A DNA stretch of 40,180 bases from Bacteroidia bacterium (GTDB lineage: Bacteria; Bacteroidota; Bacteroidia; Palsa-965), in NCBI GenBank assembly GCA_023151315.1, contig JAKLJE010000003.1:163458-203637 (forward strand), given 5' to 3'. Both the position numbers and the translations under genes were made by a program. Within the stretch, counting starts at the first letter, position 1; every line of letters starts with the position of its first letter. This document shows, one piece after another, positions 1 to 8,805 of the stretch. Below the pieces are notes generated by a model. It made no database searches. It was not told the origin of the DNA and worked only from the letters and a program-made list of their open reading frames with translations.

Positions 1-1113
1 GAACTGATCAGTACTCAGGTCTTTTCCTTCGTCCCACTGAACAAATCCTCCATCGTAGCGACGTTCCCAAATCAGGGTTCCGCTGCCACCGTTATAATTG
101 AGGAGAATTAAATCTTCTGCTGTAGATGTCGTTCCAACAGAACGGCCGGTGATGGCTACGTTACCGTTGGATTGAATGAGCAAACGATTAGCGCGATCAT
201 AATCATTTCCGGGGCCGTTATAAGTTCGAGCCCACTGAAAAGCACCGCTGTTGTTGACTTTAAGCAGCACGGATTCGTAGTTTGTGATTCCAACTGCAGC
301 GCGCGTATATCCGCAAACAAACACGTCACCTGTACTGTTTACTTCAATGTCCTGACCGGAGTCGAAGCGTGTACCTGGACCATTGTATCGGTATACCCAT
401 TGCTGCGCTCCGGCATTATTGTATTTCAATGTTGCAATGTCGAAGTCCGGAGTTGTGCCGCCCCAGCTGTAACCGGTAACGTATACATTTCCGCTTCCGT
501 CTATGCAAATAGCATAAGCCTGATCGGAGTTCGCTCCGGAACCGTTATAAAGCGAAGCCCACTGCTGAACACCTGCTGAATTGTATTTAAGAGTTACGTA
601 GTCAGCAGCATTGCTTGTTTCTGCACTTCCGCACACGTAAACATTGCCCGCTGCATCAGAAGTAATATCATATCCTTCATCAAAACCATTGGCGCTGCCG
701 TTGTAGGTAGTGGCCCACATCTGCGTCCCGGATGCATCATATTTTATTGTTATGATGTTATAGTTATTTCCGGTGCTCAAAGTATAACCCGTTATGTAGC
801 TGTTCCCGTTCTCGTCCACATCAATTGCACGGGCTTCATCGAATCCGTTTCCGCTGCCGTTGAAAGAAGAAGCCCACAGCTGATTTCCTGCGGGATCGTA
901 TTTTACAGTAACAATGTCAAAATTGCTCCCGTTCCAGCTCGTTCCGGTTACGATGACATTTCCTGAAGTGTCACGGTCAATATCAACAGCGCGGTCGGTG
1001 TTGCTGCCGGCAGATGTGTAACGGGTAGCCCACTGAATGTTAATCTGAGCTGCCAGTGTATCAATGATAAACAAACCGGAAACGGTGAGGAAAATTGGTA
1101 GAAATCGTCTCAT
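1..1113 (-). CDS. Secreted beta-propeller (SBBP-like) repeat protein, C-terminus beyond the window edge
   Basis: Open reading frame of 371 codons that starts at ATG 1113 and is still open at base 1, so the C-terminus is missing. The N-terminus (MRRFLPIFLTVSG, then LAAQ) looks like a signal peptide. The rest is about seven imperfect units of roughly 50 residues. Each has a W-A-x-x-Y-N-G-x-G start, a D-x-x-GN-(V/S)-Y-(V/I)-TG middle and an (I/V)-T-(V/L/I)-K-Y-(D/N) end. This is the pattern of SBBP / beta-propeller repeats in extracellular Bacteroidota proteins. I expect an exported or surface protein, probably with a T9SS sorting domain in the missing part (inference). A near-perfect promoter lies just upstream (1138-1168). 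The substrate or function is unknown. Confidence 0.85.
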   Translation of the reverse strand, partial: MRRFLPIFLTVSGLFIIDTLAAQINIQWATRYTSAGSNTDRAVDIDRDTSGNVIVTGTSWNGSNFDIVTVKYDPAGNQLWASSFNGSGNGFDEARAIDVDENGNSYITGYTLSTGNNYNIITIKYDASGTQMWATTYNGSANGFDEGYDITSDAAGNVYVCGSAETSNAADYVTLKYNSAGVQQWASLYNGSGANSDQAYAICIDGSGNVYVTGYSWGGTTPDFDIATLKYNNAGAQQWVYRYNGPGTRFDSGQDIEVNSTGDVFVCGYTRAAVGITNYESVLLKVNNSGAFQWARTYNGPGNDYDRANRLLIQSNGNVAITGRSVGTTSTAEDLILLNYNGGSGTLIWERRYDGGFVQWDEGKDLSTDQF

Positions 1114-1137
1114 GCGGGGGTTCTGTATGTGCCAACT

Positions 1138-1168
1138 CAAATATAGGAGTATTAGCAGTTCGGTCAAA
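1138..1168 (-). promoter_or_regulatory. Bacteroidota-type promoter for the SBBP-repeat gene
   Basis: Read on the minus strand, TTTG (1168-1165) is followed by 19 bases and then TATATTTG (1145-1138). This matches the Bacteroidota primary sigma consensus TTTG-N19-21-TAnnTTTG at every defined base. The -7 element ends 24 bases before the ATG at 1113. Confidence 0.75.
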
Positions 1169-1233
1169 ATCTGCTGATATTTGGTCATTAATCGGGCTTT
1201 ATCTTCTCAGCCGAATTGCCGAATTTAGAAGCG

Positions 1234-1698
1234 ATGTTTAGACGCTATTTCCCCTTTATAATTGCTGTTGCTGTTTTCGGAGTTGCTGCATGGTTTGTTG
1301 TTGGAGAAACTTTGAATCGGGAAAGGTGTGTTCAAAAAATTGAAGTGCCGGAGGAATACCTGAGCACATTGGATTCGTCGCGCTATTCCGTTCAGAGTAT
1401 ATTGCTAGAGCGTACGTATTCGGATGACAGTTTGCTGATGTTGTTTCCTGAGGCGAACAGAAAATCCGAAATCTATCTTTACGACCGCCGCAACTATTAC
1501 CGCATGTTGCTAGGTTACAACGATGTGGTTACAATTCCTCAGGAGAATAAAGAGATATTGAAAGCGTTATTCGATCGGCCGGTAGTGAATCTTTCAGGTC
1601 TTGATCCCGGCAAATACTACGTACACGCTACTGCGTGCAATTTCGGTGGCTATTTTGAAGTCGAAATAAGCGACGATAAAGCACTGGATTCGCACTAA
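1234..1698 (+). CDS. Small membrane-anchored protein of unknown function
   Basis: A 154-residue protein that I do not recognise. ATG 1234 is preferred over TTG 1216, which would add only six residues. It begins MFRRYFPFIIAVAVFGVAAW, a basic stretch followed by one hydrophobic helix, so it is either a signal anchor or an uncleaved N-terminal membrane segment. The remaining 130 or so residues are soluble and mixed alpha/beta in appearance, with a cysteine just after the helix (RERCVQK) and another near the end (ATACNFGG). It is transcribed away from the SBBP gene and lies 67 bases before the PKD adhesin gene. That gene has its own -7 element, so co-transcription is not required. Confidence 0.6.
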   Translation: MFRRYFPFIIAVAVFGVAAWFVVGETLNRERCVQKIEVPEEYLSTLDSSRYSVQSILLERTYSDDSLLMLFPEANRKSEIYLYDRRNYYRMLLGYNDVVTIPQENKEILKALFDRPVVNLSGLDPGKYYVHATACNFGGYFEVEISDDKALDSH

Positions 1699-1729
1699 TC
1701 GCTTGCTGTTAATGGCAATTGTCGTATTT

Positions 1730-1737
1730 TAGCTTTG
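1730..1737 (+). promoter_or_regulatory. Candidate -7 promoter element upstream of the PKD adhesin/porP/ompA operon
   Basis: TAGCTTTG matches the TAnnTTTG -7 consensus and lies 28 bases before ATG 1766. The nearest upstream TTG (1703-1705) is 24 bases away, somewhat longer than the usual 19-21, so the -33 assignment is weak. Confidence 0.5.
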
Positions 1738-1765
1738 GCATCACCCAAAGCCCCACCTGACCACC

Positions 1766-4700
1766 ATGAAACACTTAGTACTCGTTGTGCTGGCACTGGC
1801 ATTGCATTTTTCTGCCATGGCTACTCACGTTGTCGGAGGATCGCTGACCTATGAACATCTAGGCGGTTCTACTTACCGTGTGACATTAAAAATGTACCGT
1901 GATTGCACCCCCGGCAATGCGGCATTCCCGGGTTCTGTCCGAATTGAAGTGCGCGATGAAAACGGAGCGTCATTTTCACCGGACAAGGACATCGTGATAA
2001 ACTTCCCGGGGGCAACTGCAGTTCAACCATACATCGATACGTGTGCTGCTAATCCGGGATTGTGCCTGGAAGAAGCAATTTACACGCGTGTGGTCAATAA
2101 CCTTCCTCCACGCGTTGGGGGTTATCACCTTTTCTATCAGTATTGCTGCCGCAACTCCACGTTGGATAATGTTGTTAACCCTCTGAATACCGGTGAAACG
2201 TGGTACGCTTACATTCCTGATAACTCAAGTCTCATTACAAACAGCAGTCCTGTATGGGTTAATCCTCCTCCGGTTTTCGTTTGTCAGGGACAACCAATGA
2301 ACTACGATCACGGTGCAACTGATTCGGATGGTGATTCACTCGTGTATTCATACTACACACCGTACGATGACAACGCACCTACTTGGCCGGGACCTGTGTT
2401 TCCACCTATCACTTGGGTTGGTGGATTCGGTGCGAACAACGCATGCGGCGGACCTCCGCTGACAATGAGTTCAACAACAGGATTCATCACAGGTGCTCCA
2501 CCTTTTGTCGGACAATATGTTTGCGGTGTTCGATGTGAAGAATATCGTAACGGTGTAAAGATCGGTGAGATTCTCCGCGACTTCCAGCTCAACGTGGTTT
2601 ATTGCCCGCCATTGGCGCAAGCGAGTATCGGACCATCCAACGATGCCTGCACCGGTGGTACAATTAACTTCAACAACACAAGCGATCCTGCAAACAGTTA
2701 CTACTGGGATTTCGGTGACGGTGCTTCTATTCTTGATACATCAACTTTCCAATGGCCGTCGTATACGTATCCGGGACTCGGACCTTATCTCGTTACTCTG
2801 ATTATCAACTACGGCACTCCATGTGCTGACACTGCGTATCAGACTATAGAAATATCCAGCGTTTCTGCCGCTACTGCAATTTCCGGTGACAGCGTTTGCG
2901 TTGGACAGGCGATAACATTTACTGACAGCTCCACGATTACGGGTAATGCTGTTCTTAGCGGATACTATTGGGAATTCGGTGACGGCGATACTGCGATGAG
3001 TGCTGTAACTTCTCACTCATGGTCGGCCAGCGGAACTTATACTGTAACGCATATTGCAACTAACAGTCTCGGTTGTGATGATACGGCATACACAACTGTT
3101 TATGTTGTGGCACCTCCGATCGCACTTGCAGGAAATGATACATTCGCTTGTACCAATAACGCAGTTGTTGGTCTCGGCGGAAATATCCTCAACGCATCAG
3201 GTGGTACATGGACAGGCGCAGGAACATTTAATCCTTCTCCGAACGTGTACAATGCAACATATACACCAACGCAAACGGAATTGGATTCAGGATATGCTAT
3301 ACTCATTCTGCAATCCACCGGCTACACATTATGTTCACACGATTTCGATACAGTTCGTATTGATTTCACACCCGGGCCTACAGTAAATACCGGACCTGAT
3401 ATTTATGTGTGTCGTGATACACCGTATGTTTCTGTCTGCGGTACAGTCACAATCGCAAGCAGCGGTGTATGGTCAACTTCCGGTTCCGGAACTTTTGTCA
3501 ATCCGAACGCATTGTGTACAGATTACATTCCGAGCAATGCAGATACAGCAGCTGGTAGCGTATTGTTGTGGATGACTTCAACGGGCAATGGAAATTGTCA
3601 GCCGGAAACTGATACCGTTGTATTGTTTCTCACTCCTCCACCGAACGTAAGCGCTGCTGCACCTGATACAGCTTGCAGCAATGTTCCGTTTTTAATCACG
3701 GCGAACACTGCAACCGGTGCAGGTTATTGGTCAACAACCGGCGACGGAACTTTTGCCAATGACAGTTCATTAGCTACAACATATCAACCGGGAACCGGTG
3801 ATCTTGCAAACGGAACGGTAACTATTGTATTCAACTCGCTTAACAACGGTGGTTGTCGTCAGCAACGTGATTCAGTTGTAATCACTGTAATACCTGCGCC
3901 TTCCGGTGCATTCCAATACACCAGCGCTTGCCCTGGATTCCCTGTTGCATTCACAGATCAGACAACTTCGGTGGTTTCTGTTGTGAGCTGGCAGTGGGAT
4001 TTCGGTGATCCTTCTTCGGCTAACAACACTTCAACGCTGCAGAATCCGACACACGTTTATTCAGCGGGTGGCTGGTATAATGTAACACTGGTAACCACTT
4101 CGCAAAACGGTTGTCCGGACACTGCAGTGATTCTTGTTTATGTATATCCAGATCCTGTTGCATCGTTCACTACAAACGGATCATGCAGCAACGAACCGAT
4201 TCTGTTCAATAGCACAGCAACCGTCGATTCCGCTGCGGTAACATCATGGGTGTGGAATTTCGGAGATGCAAACACAGCGAACGGACAATCTGTTGTTCAT
4301 CTTTACGGAACGGCAGCTTCATGGAACGTTGCGTTGATTGTCGGTTCGAATTTCGGATGCTTTGATACGATCACTCAAACGCTGGTTGTGAATCCTGCGC
4401 CGAGCGCTGCATTCTCTGTGAATCCGCCTTCAGCCGCTAACGCATATCAGACTGTTTCAATGACAGATCAATCCACCATTGTCGGAAACATAGTGGCATG
4501 GCAATGGGATTTCGGTGATTCAACAAGTTCAACCGCGCAGAATCCATCTCATCAATGGGCATTCCCGGGTTCGTATCCAATTACATTGATTGTTGAGAAC
4601 AACTACGGTTGTCTGGATACAGCAGTGTATGATTACATTATTACTGCTCCTCCTGTTGTACCGTCTGCATTCTCACCAAACGGTTCGGGCGAGAATGAAA

Positions 4701-4918
4701 TGTTCCTCGTTTACGGCGGACCGTTTACAGAACTTGAGCTCCGCATTTACAATAAATGGGGTGAACTGATATTCGTGTCAAATTCCCAGGCACAAGGTTG
4801 GGATGGAACGCGCAATGGTGTTGAACAACCTGTTGGAGTTTACGTGTATACTGTACACGCTGTAACTCCAGATGGGAAGGATCACTACCTCGAAGGCGAT
4901 GTAACACTGGTACGATAA
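1766..4918 (+). CDS. T9SS type B (CHU_C) surface protein with PKD domains
   Basis: A 1050-residue secreted protein with signal peptide MKHLVLVVLALALHFSAMA. Residues about 20-280 are a cysteine-containing module (ATHVVGG, YRDC, YCCRN, then a D-rich ATDSDGDSLVY) shared with the protein at 14469-16616. PKD-type WDFGD motifs follow near residues 312, 400, 741, 828 and 911. Between the second and third of these lie three repeats with a G-x-W-(T/S) start near 479, 566 and 653. The C-terminus, from about residue 966 (AFSPNGSGENE ... YNKWGELIF ... GWDG ... GVYVYTV), is the gliding-motility-associated/CHU_C domain that directs T9SS type B export. Its stop overlaps the porP start (TAATG), so it is probably the dedicated cargo of the adjacent PorP/SprF protein. 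The ligand is unknown; adhesion is an inference from PKD architecture. Confidence 0.9.
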   Translation: MKHLVLVVLALALHFSAMATHVVGGSLTYEHLGGSTYRVTLKMYRDCTPGNAAFPGSVRIEVRDENGASFSPDKDIVINFPGATAVQPYIDTCAANPGLCLEEAIYTRVVNNLPPRVGGYHLFYQYCCRNSTLDNVVNPLNTGETWYAYIPDNSSLITNSSPVWVNPPPVFVCQGQPMNYDHGATDSDGDSLVYSYYTPYDDNAPTWPGPVFPPITWVGGFGANNACGGPPLTMSSTTGFITGAPPFVGQYVCGVRCEEYRNGVKIGEILRDFQLNVVYCPPLAQASIGPSNDACTGGTINFNNTSDPANSYYWDFGDGASILDTSTFQWPSYTYPGLGPYLVTLIINYGTPCADTAYQTIEISSVSAATAISGDSVCVGQAITFTDSSTITGNAVLSGYYWEFGDGDTAMSAVTSHSWSASGTYTVTHIATNSLGCDDTAYTTVYVVAPPIALAGNDTFACTNNAVVGLGGNILNASGGTWTGAGTFNPSPNVYNATYTPTQTELDSGYAILILQSTGYTLCSHDFDTVRIDFTPGPTVNTGPDIYVCRDTPYVSVCGTVTIASSGVWSTSGSGTFVNPNALCTDYIPSNADTAAGSVLLWMTSTGNGNCQPETDTVVLFLTPPPNVSAAAPDTACSNVPFLITANTATGAGYWSTTGDGTFANDSSLATTYQPGTGDLANGTVTIVFNSLNNGGCRQQRDSVVITVIPAPSGAFQYTSACPGFPVAFTDQTTSVVSVVSWQWDFGDPSSANNTSTLQNPTHVYSAGGWYNVTLVTTSQNGCPDTAVILVYVYPDPVASFTTNGSCSNEPILFNSTATVDSAAVTSWVWNFGDANTANGQSVVHLYGTAASWNVALIVGSNFGCFDTITQTLVVNPAPSAAFSVNPPSAANAYQTVSMTDQSTIVGNIVAWQWDFGDSTSSTAQNPSHQWAFPGSYPITLIVENNYGCLDTAVYDYIITAPPVVPSAFSPNGSGENEMFLVYGGPFTELELRIYNKWGELIFVSNSQAQGWDGTRNGVEQPVGVYVYTVHAVTPDGKDHYLEGDVTLVR

Positions 4919-5931
4919 TGAGAGCGATGAAAAATATGATCATGAAAAAACTGCTGGTGACTTGTTCCCTCGTTGCTGCGGGTTCAATGCTCTCTGCTCA
5001 GGATTACCATCTGACGCAGTATGATGCAGCGAAAATTTATCTCAACCCTGCAATGACCGGAATGTTTGATGGATACTACCGTATTCACGCAAACTACAGA
5101 AATCAGTGGACAGCTGTGGCTGCAAATCCGTTTCAGACTGCAGCGATTGCATTTGACATGCCGGTGAAACGTTATGGCTGGGGAGCGCAGGTGATGAACA
5201 GTCGTGCGGGTATCGGAAACTTCAACGAACTCGGGATCACAATTTCGGGTGCGTACGATCTGCAATGTGATAAGGCTAATATCCATCACGTTTCATTCGG
5301 GATGGCGGTTGCCGGAGTGCAGAAGAGTGTGGATATGGCTCGACTTACTTGGGGCAATCAGTATTCCATGAGCATTAACGGTTTTGATACCGGAGTGCCG
5401 AGCGGAGAGAATTCTGCAAATATGGAGCGTGATTACAACATGATCATCAATGCAGGCGCGTTGTATTATTATGCGAAAGAAAACAGTCGCATCAATCCGT
5501 TTATCGGCGTTAGTGCATCGAATCTGAATCGTCCGAATGAATCATTCTTCGGTTACACCAGCAAGTTGCCGATTCATTACATCGTTCATACCGGTGCGCG
5601 TGTCGGAATTACAGAGCGACTTGTGCTGAATCCACGCTTCCTTTACATGCGTCAGACCAATGCACAGGAAATGGCTTATGGAATTCTTGCCAATATCTAT
5701 TTACCTGATCAGGATGCATACATCATTGCAGGGCCAACATTCCGCAATAAAGACGCTGCGATTTTTGAAGTTGGTTTGAAGATGGGACAGTTTACTTATC
5801 GTTTGAGTTACGATGTCAACGTTTCCACTTTGAAGCCGGCAACCAATAACCGCGGAGGAATCGAGTTTTCTCTCATTTACGTTGCGAAGCGACGTGTACC
5901 TGTTGTTGCACCTAACTGTCCTCGTCTCTGA
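4918..5931 (+). CDS. PorP/SprF family type IX secretion outer-membrane protein
   Basis: Encodes about 337 residues. It has a signal peptide (MKKLLVTCSLVAAGSMLSAQ) and the family-typical start of the mature protein, DYHLTQYDAAKIYLNPAMTG, followed by an outer-membrane beta-barrel pattern with alternating hydrophobic strands. PorP/SprF proteins are T9SS components or partners. SprF-like paralogues are needed for export of the type B C-terminal-domain protein encoded beside them (family knowledge). The upstream stop and ATG 4918 overlap by one base. ATG 4927, 4936 and 4942 are alternative starts, and 4942 gives the cleanest signal peptide. It is most likely translationally coupled to the adhesin before it and to the OmpA gene after it. 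Confidence 0.9.
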   Translation: MRAMKNMIMKKLLVTCSLVAAGSMLSAQDYHLTQYDAAKIYLNPAMTGMFDGYYRIHANYRNQWTAVAANPFQTAAIAFDMPVKRYGWGAQVMNSRAGIGNFNELGITISGAYDLQCDKANIHHVSFGMAVAGVQKSVDMARLTWGNQYSMSINGFDTGVPSGENSANMERDYNMIINAGALYYYAKENSRINPFIGVSASNLNRPNESFFGYTSKLPIHYIVHTGARVGITERLVLNPRFLYMRQTNAQEMAYGILANIYLPDQDAYIIAGPTFRNKDAAIFEVGLKMGQFTYRLSYDVNVSTLKPATNNRGGIEFSLIYVAKRRVPVVAPNCPRL

Positions 5932-5932
5932 T

Positions 5933-8080
5933 ATGAAAAAGATTCTTTCCATAATCGTAATTCTTTTTCTCGGAGCAGGAATTACTCAAGGACAAAGCCG
6001 TCGTGAATGGCTGGAGTTCGGCGATGTTGCTTATAACAAAGGCGATTACAAACTTGCCTTGGCATGCTATCAGCATGTAGTGAAACTGGCACCTGGCAGC
6101 GACCGTGATCTGGTGACGCCATACGAATGCCGTCCGTACACACCGCCTAAGAAGACGATTGACTCAGCAGCTGTTGCTCAAGCACTGAATGATACAACGA
6201 AAACTTCTCCGGGACTGGTAGAAGGAAATGATCCGCGCACGGTGTACACTGTGCATAGAATTGCGGAATGCTATCGATTGCTGCATGATTATGATAATGC
6301 TGAGTTGTGGTATGCGCAGGCCGTGGCCAAGCCGGATAAACGTTTTCCTGACGCGGTGTATTGGTATGGAATCACATTGCAGAATAATGCGAAGTATCCG
6401 GAAGCGATAGCGCAGTTCGAATTGTATCAGACAGGAAAAGATCCGCAGAGTCCGGAGGCAAGAAAAGCTACCCGCAATATCGGCGGATGTTTGAATGCAC
6501 AGGATTCTTCAAGAGTGAAGAAAGAAGTGATCGTAACCAAACTTGATACGAATATCAATGCGGGAACCGCAACATTCGCTGCAGGTTATTACGGAGATCC
6601 GGATATTCTTCTTTTTACCTGTGCAAAACCGGGAAATGCTTCTACTGATGAACGCAGTAAACAAGGATTGGATCAATATTCAACGGATCTGTTCATTGCA
6701 AACAGAGTAAACGGAGTGTGGATGAAGCCGCAACCTGTACGCACCAGCGTGGGTGAGTTGAACAGTCCGGTGAATGAAGGTGCAGCTGCTGTTTCATTCG
6801 GAAGAGAACATCTTTTCTTTACACGGTGGAATGAAGAAGGAACGGAATGCTCCATTTATATGTGTCGCAACGTAGGAGAGACCTGGTTGGCTCCGCAGAA
6901 GCTCAATGCAAATGTGAATGTTCCCGGAACACGATCAATGATGCCGTTTCTGTCTAATGATGGATCAACATTGTACTTTGTTTCTGATCGTGAAGGTGGT
7001 CAGGGCGGGCTGGATATCTGGAAATGCACTTTGGATGAAGAAGGAAATCCCGGGCCTGCAGAAAACATGGGGCCGGTGATCAATTCTCCGGAAGATGAGA
7101 TCACACCGTTCTTTCATTTTACATCCAGCACACTGTTTTACAGTTCAACAGGATTCAGCGGTTATGGCGGTTTCGACATCGTTAAATCTTCTTACAACGC
7201 TGACGATAATACATGGGGATCTCCGCGTAATCTGGACGCTCCATTCAATTCATCACGCGACGATGCCTATTTCACAATGGATCGCATGCAACAGCACGGT
7301 TATTTTTCTTCAGACCGTGAGCGTTGCGAACAATGCGGACCCGGCAGCGGATATTGCTACAAAGCTTACGCATTCCAGAATGAGCCTCTGAAGTTTTCCA
7401 TTAACGGACATGTCTATAATGCAGAAACGAATGAACCGATCAGCAATGCGCTCCTTACGTTCAAAGATGTACGTGGTGACAGCGAACCGTTTTATATCAT
7501 CACCGACAGTGCAGGTTATTATGAGTCGGAACTCACGCTGAATCAGGAATTGTATATCAAAGCTCAGAAGAATAAGTTCTTCGGTGATGCGACAAATATT
7601 TCCACAGTGGGACTTACGGATGACTCCGTTTTCGTTCATGATTTTTATCTGACACCGATTCCGATGGGTGAAATCGTTATCCCGGGAATTGAATACGATT
7701 TCGATAAGGCAACACTTCGTCCGGAATCGCAGAAAATTCTGGATGATCTCGCAGCTTTCCTTGAGCTGAACGATAACCTCAGTGTTGAGATTGCATCACA
7801 TACTGACGCTCGCGGCAGTGATACGTACAATCAGAAACTTTCACAGGAACGCGCAAAGAGTTGTGTGGATTATCTGATCGGAAAAGGTATCGCAGCGGAT
7901 CGTCTTGTTGCAACCGGATACGGAGAAAGCAAGCCACTCATTCCGGAAGCTGAGATCAATGCAATGCCAACGAAAGAGGATCGTGAGGCGGCACACCAGA
8001 AGAACCGTCGTACTTCATTCAAGCCGATTAAGGAAGGCGTGATCATGGATAAGTGGGAAGGCAAGCAGCCGAACAAGTAA
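5933..8080 (+). CDS. PorE-like OmpA family protein (TPR, beta-propeller, CRD, OmpA_C)
   Basis: A 715-residue periplasmic protein. ATG 5933 is chosen because it sits one base after the porP stop and starts a normal signal peptide (MKKILSIIVILFLGAGITQG); the upstream in-frame extension lies inside porP. Order of domains: TPR-like helices about 25-180; PD40/WD40-type beta-propeller about 195-470 (LFFTRWNEEG, LYFVSDREGG, LFYSSTGFSG); carboxypeptidase-regulatory-like fold from about 488 (INGHVYNAETNEPI); OmpA C-terminal peptidoglycan-binding domain from about 586 (YDFDKATLRPES, SHTDARGSDTYN, LSQERA, GYGESKP). This is the architecture of Porphyromonas PorE (PG1058), which anchors the T9SS to peptidoglycan (family knowledge). 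The domain order supports the same role here with the neighbouring PorP-like protein (inference). Confidence 0.88.
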   Translation: MKKILSIIVILFLGAGITQGQSRREWLEFGDVAYNKGDYKLALACYQHVVKLAPGSDRDLVTPYECRPYTPPKKTIDSAAVAQALNDTTKTSPGLVEGNDPRTVYTVHRIAECYRLLHDYDNAELWYAQAVAKPDKRFPDAVYWYGITLQNNAKYPEAIAQFELYQTGKDPQSPEARKATRNIGGCLNAQDSSRVKKEVIVTKLDTNINAGTATFAAGYYGDPDILLFTCAKPGNASTDERSKQGLDQYSTDLFIANRVNGVWMKPQPVRTSVGELNSPVNEGAAAVSFGREHLFFTRWNEEGTECSIYMCRNVGETWLAPQKLNANVNVPGTRSMMPFLSNDGSTLYFVSDREGGQGGLDIWKCTLDEEGNPGPAENMGPVINSPEDEITPFFHFTSSTLFYSSTGFSGYGGFDIVKSSYNADDNTWGSPRNLDAPFNSSRDDAYFTMDRMQQHGYFSSDRERCEQCGPGSGYCYKAYAFQNEPLKFSINGHVYNAETNEPISNALLTFKDVRGDSEPFYIITDSAGYYESELTLNQELYIKAQKNKFFGDATNISTVGLTDDSVFVHDFYLTPIPMGEIVIPGIEYDFDKATLRPESQKILDDLAAFLELNDNLSVEIASHTDARGSDTYNQKLSQERAKSCVDYLIGKGIAADRLVATGYGESKPLIPEAEINAMPTKEDREAAHQKNRRTSFKPIKEGVIMDKWEGKQPNK

Positions 8081-8086
8081 TTGTTC
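8071..8086. terminator. Short hairpin between convergent genes
   Basis: GAACAA-GTAA-TTGTTC is a perfect 6-bp inverted repeat that includes the stop codon of the OmpA gene and lies just before the end of the convergent methyltransferase gene. There is no long T-run on either side, so it is at best a weak bidirectional terminator. Confidence 0.3.
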
Positions 8087-8090
8087 CTGA

Positions 8091-8759
8091 TTATTTCTCT
8101 GCTACGTAAACAGTGTTGCGCGTACCTGCGCGTGTAACGTTATGCTTTCTGCACGTCCGGAAATTTTCTGAAAGGTTGTTGTACAATGAAGCACTCTCAT
8201 TACGTGAAAATTGTTCTGCAATTGTATTAAACAGAACCATTCCGTTTATACTGCACAAACGACTCAGATTGCGGATGAATGCAATGCTTTGAAATTTCTC
8301 CGGTACCTGATCTTCTTGAAATAGATCCACGATAATCAGATCGTAAGTTGCTGTGTGTTCCTCGCAAAACGCTTTCGCATCCTGAACGATAACGTTAAGC
8401 GTTGGCCGATTGAAAACCGGAAAGTACTTTTTGGAAATGCTGATTATTTCTTCGTCAGACTCTACACCGGTAATGGAAATGGTCGCTGCGTTTTTTCTGA
8501 ACAGCAATTCCGCTACACTTCCTCCTCCGAAGCCCAGAATCAGTACATTCTTCAGAGGTTTTGCATACAAATTTTCCGATTCGAAGACGTTGTCAAAAAC
8601 ATCCTGCAACGCACCGTAAGAATAATTAACCAATCCTGTATCGAGATAAAGTTTACCTCTGAATCGATTGATTTCAATCGTACTTCCGCTCTTGCTTAAA
8701 ACAGAAGTTACATGAACGGGATAAATCCAGGAAAGAATCCGGCGCACTTTGTCAGGCAT
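8091..8759 (-). CDS. Spermidine-synthase-like SAM-dependent methyltransferase fold protein
   Basis: A 222-residue protein with a class I SAM/decarboxy-SAM-binding fold. It has the glycine-rich loop LGFGGGSVAE, an acidic residue at the next strand end (GVESDEE), then DAKAF and LIIVDLFQED, as in the spermidine/spermine synthase family. It is shorter than a true SpeE (about 280 residues), and the aminopropyl-acceptor residues cannot be confirmed by eye. An annotation as a fused or stand-alone spermidine-synthase-like methyltransferase is therefore safer than polyamine biosynthesis. It is 46 bases downstream of a second methyltransferase on the same strand and converges with the OmpA gene. The natural substrate is unknown. 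Confidence 0.75.
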   Translation of the reverse strand: MPDKVRRILSWIYPVHVTSVLSKSGSTIEINRFRGKLYLDTGLVNYSYGALQDVFDNVFESENLYAKPLKNVLILGFGGGSVAELLFRKNAATISITGVESDEEIISISKKYFPVFNRPTLNVIVQDAKAFCEEHTATYDLIIVDLFQEDQVPEKFQSIAFIRNLSRLCSINGMVLFNTIAEQFSRNESASLYNNLSENFRTCRKHNVTRAGTRNTVYVAEK

Positions 8760-8805
8760 GCGGCGAATTTAATCCTTGACCTGGCTGTGAAAAATATGAT
8801 CCTTA

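Noticed and set aside
172-579. 135-aa plus-strand open frame at the left end
   Set aside because: It is the antisense shadow of the SBBP-repeat gene read on the minus strand, which has the signal peptide, repeats and promoter.
8091-8759. Genuine spermidine synthase (speE)
   Set aside because: Too short, and the acceptor-site residues cannot be verified; only the nucleotide-binding fold is supported.
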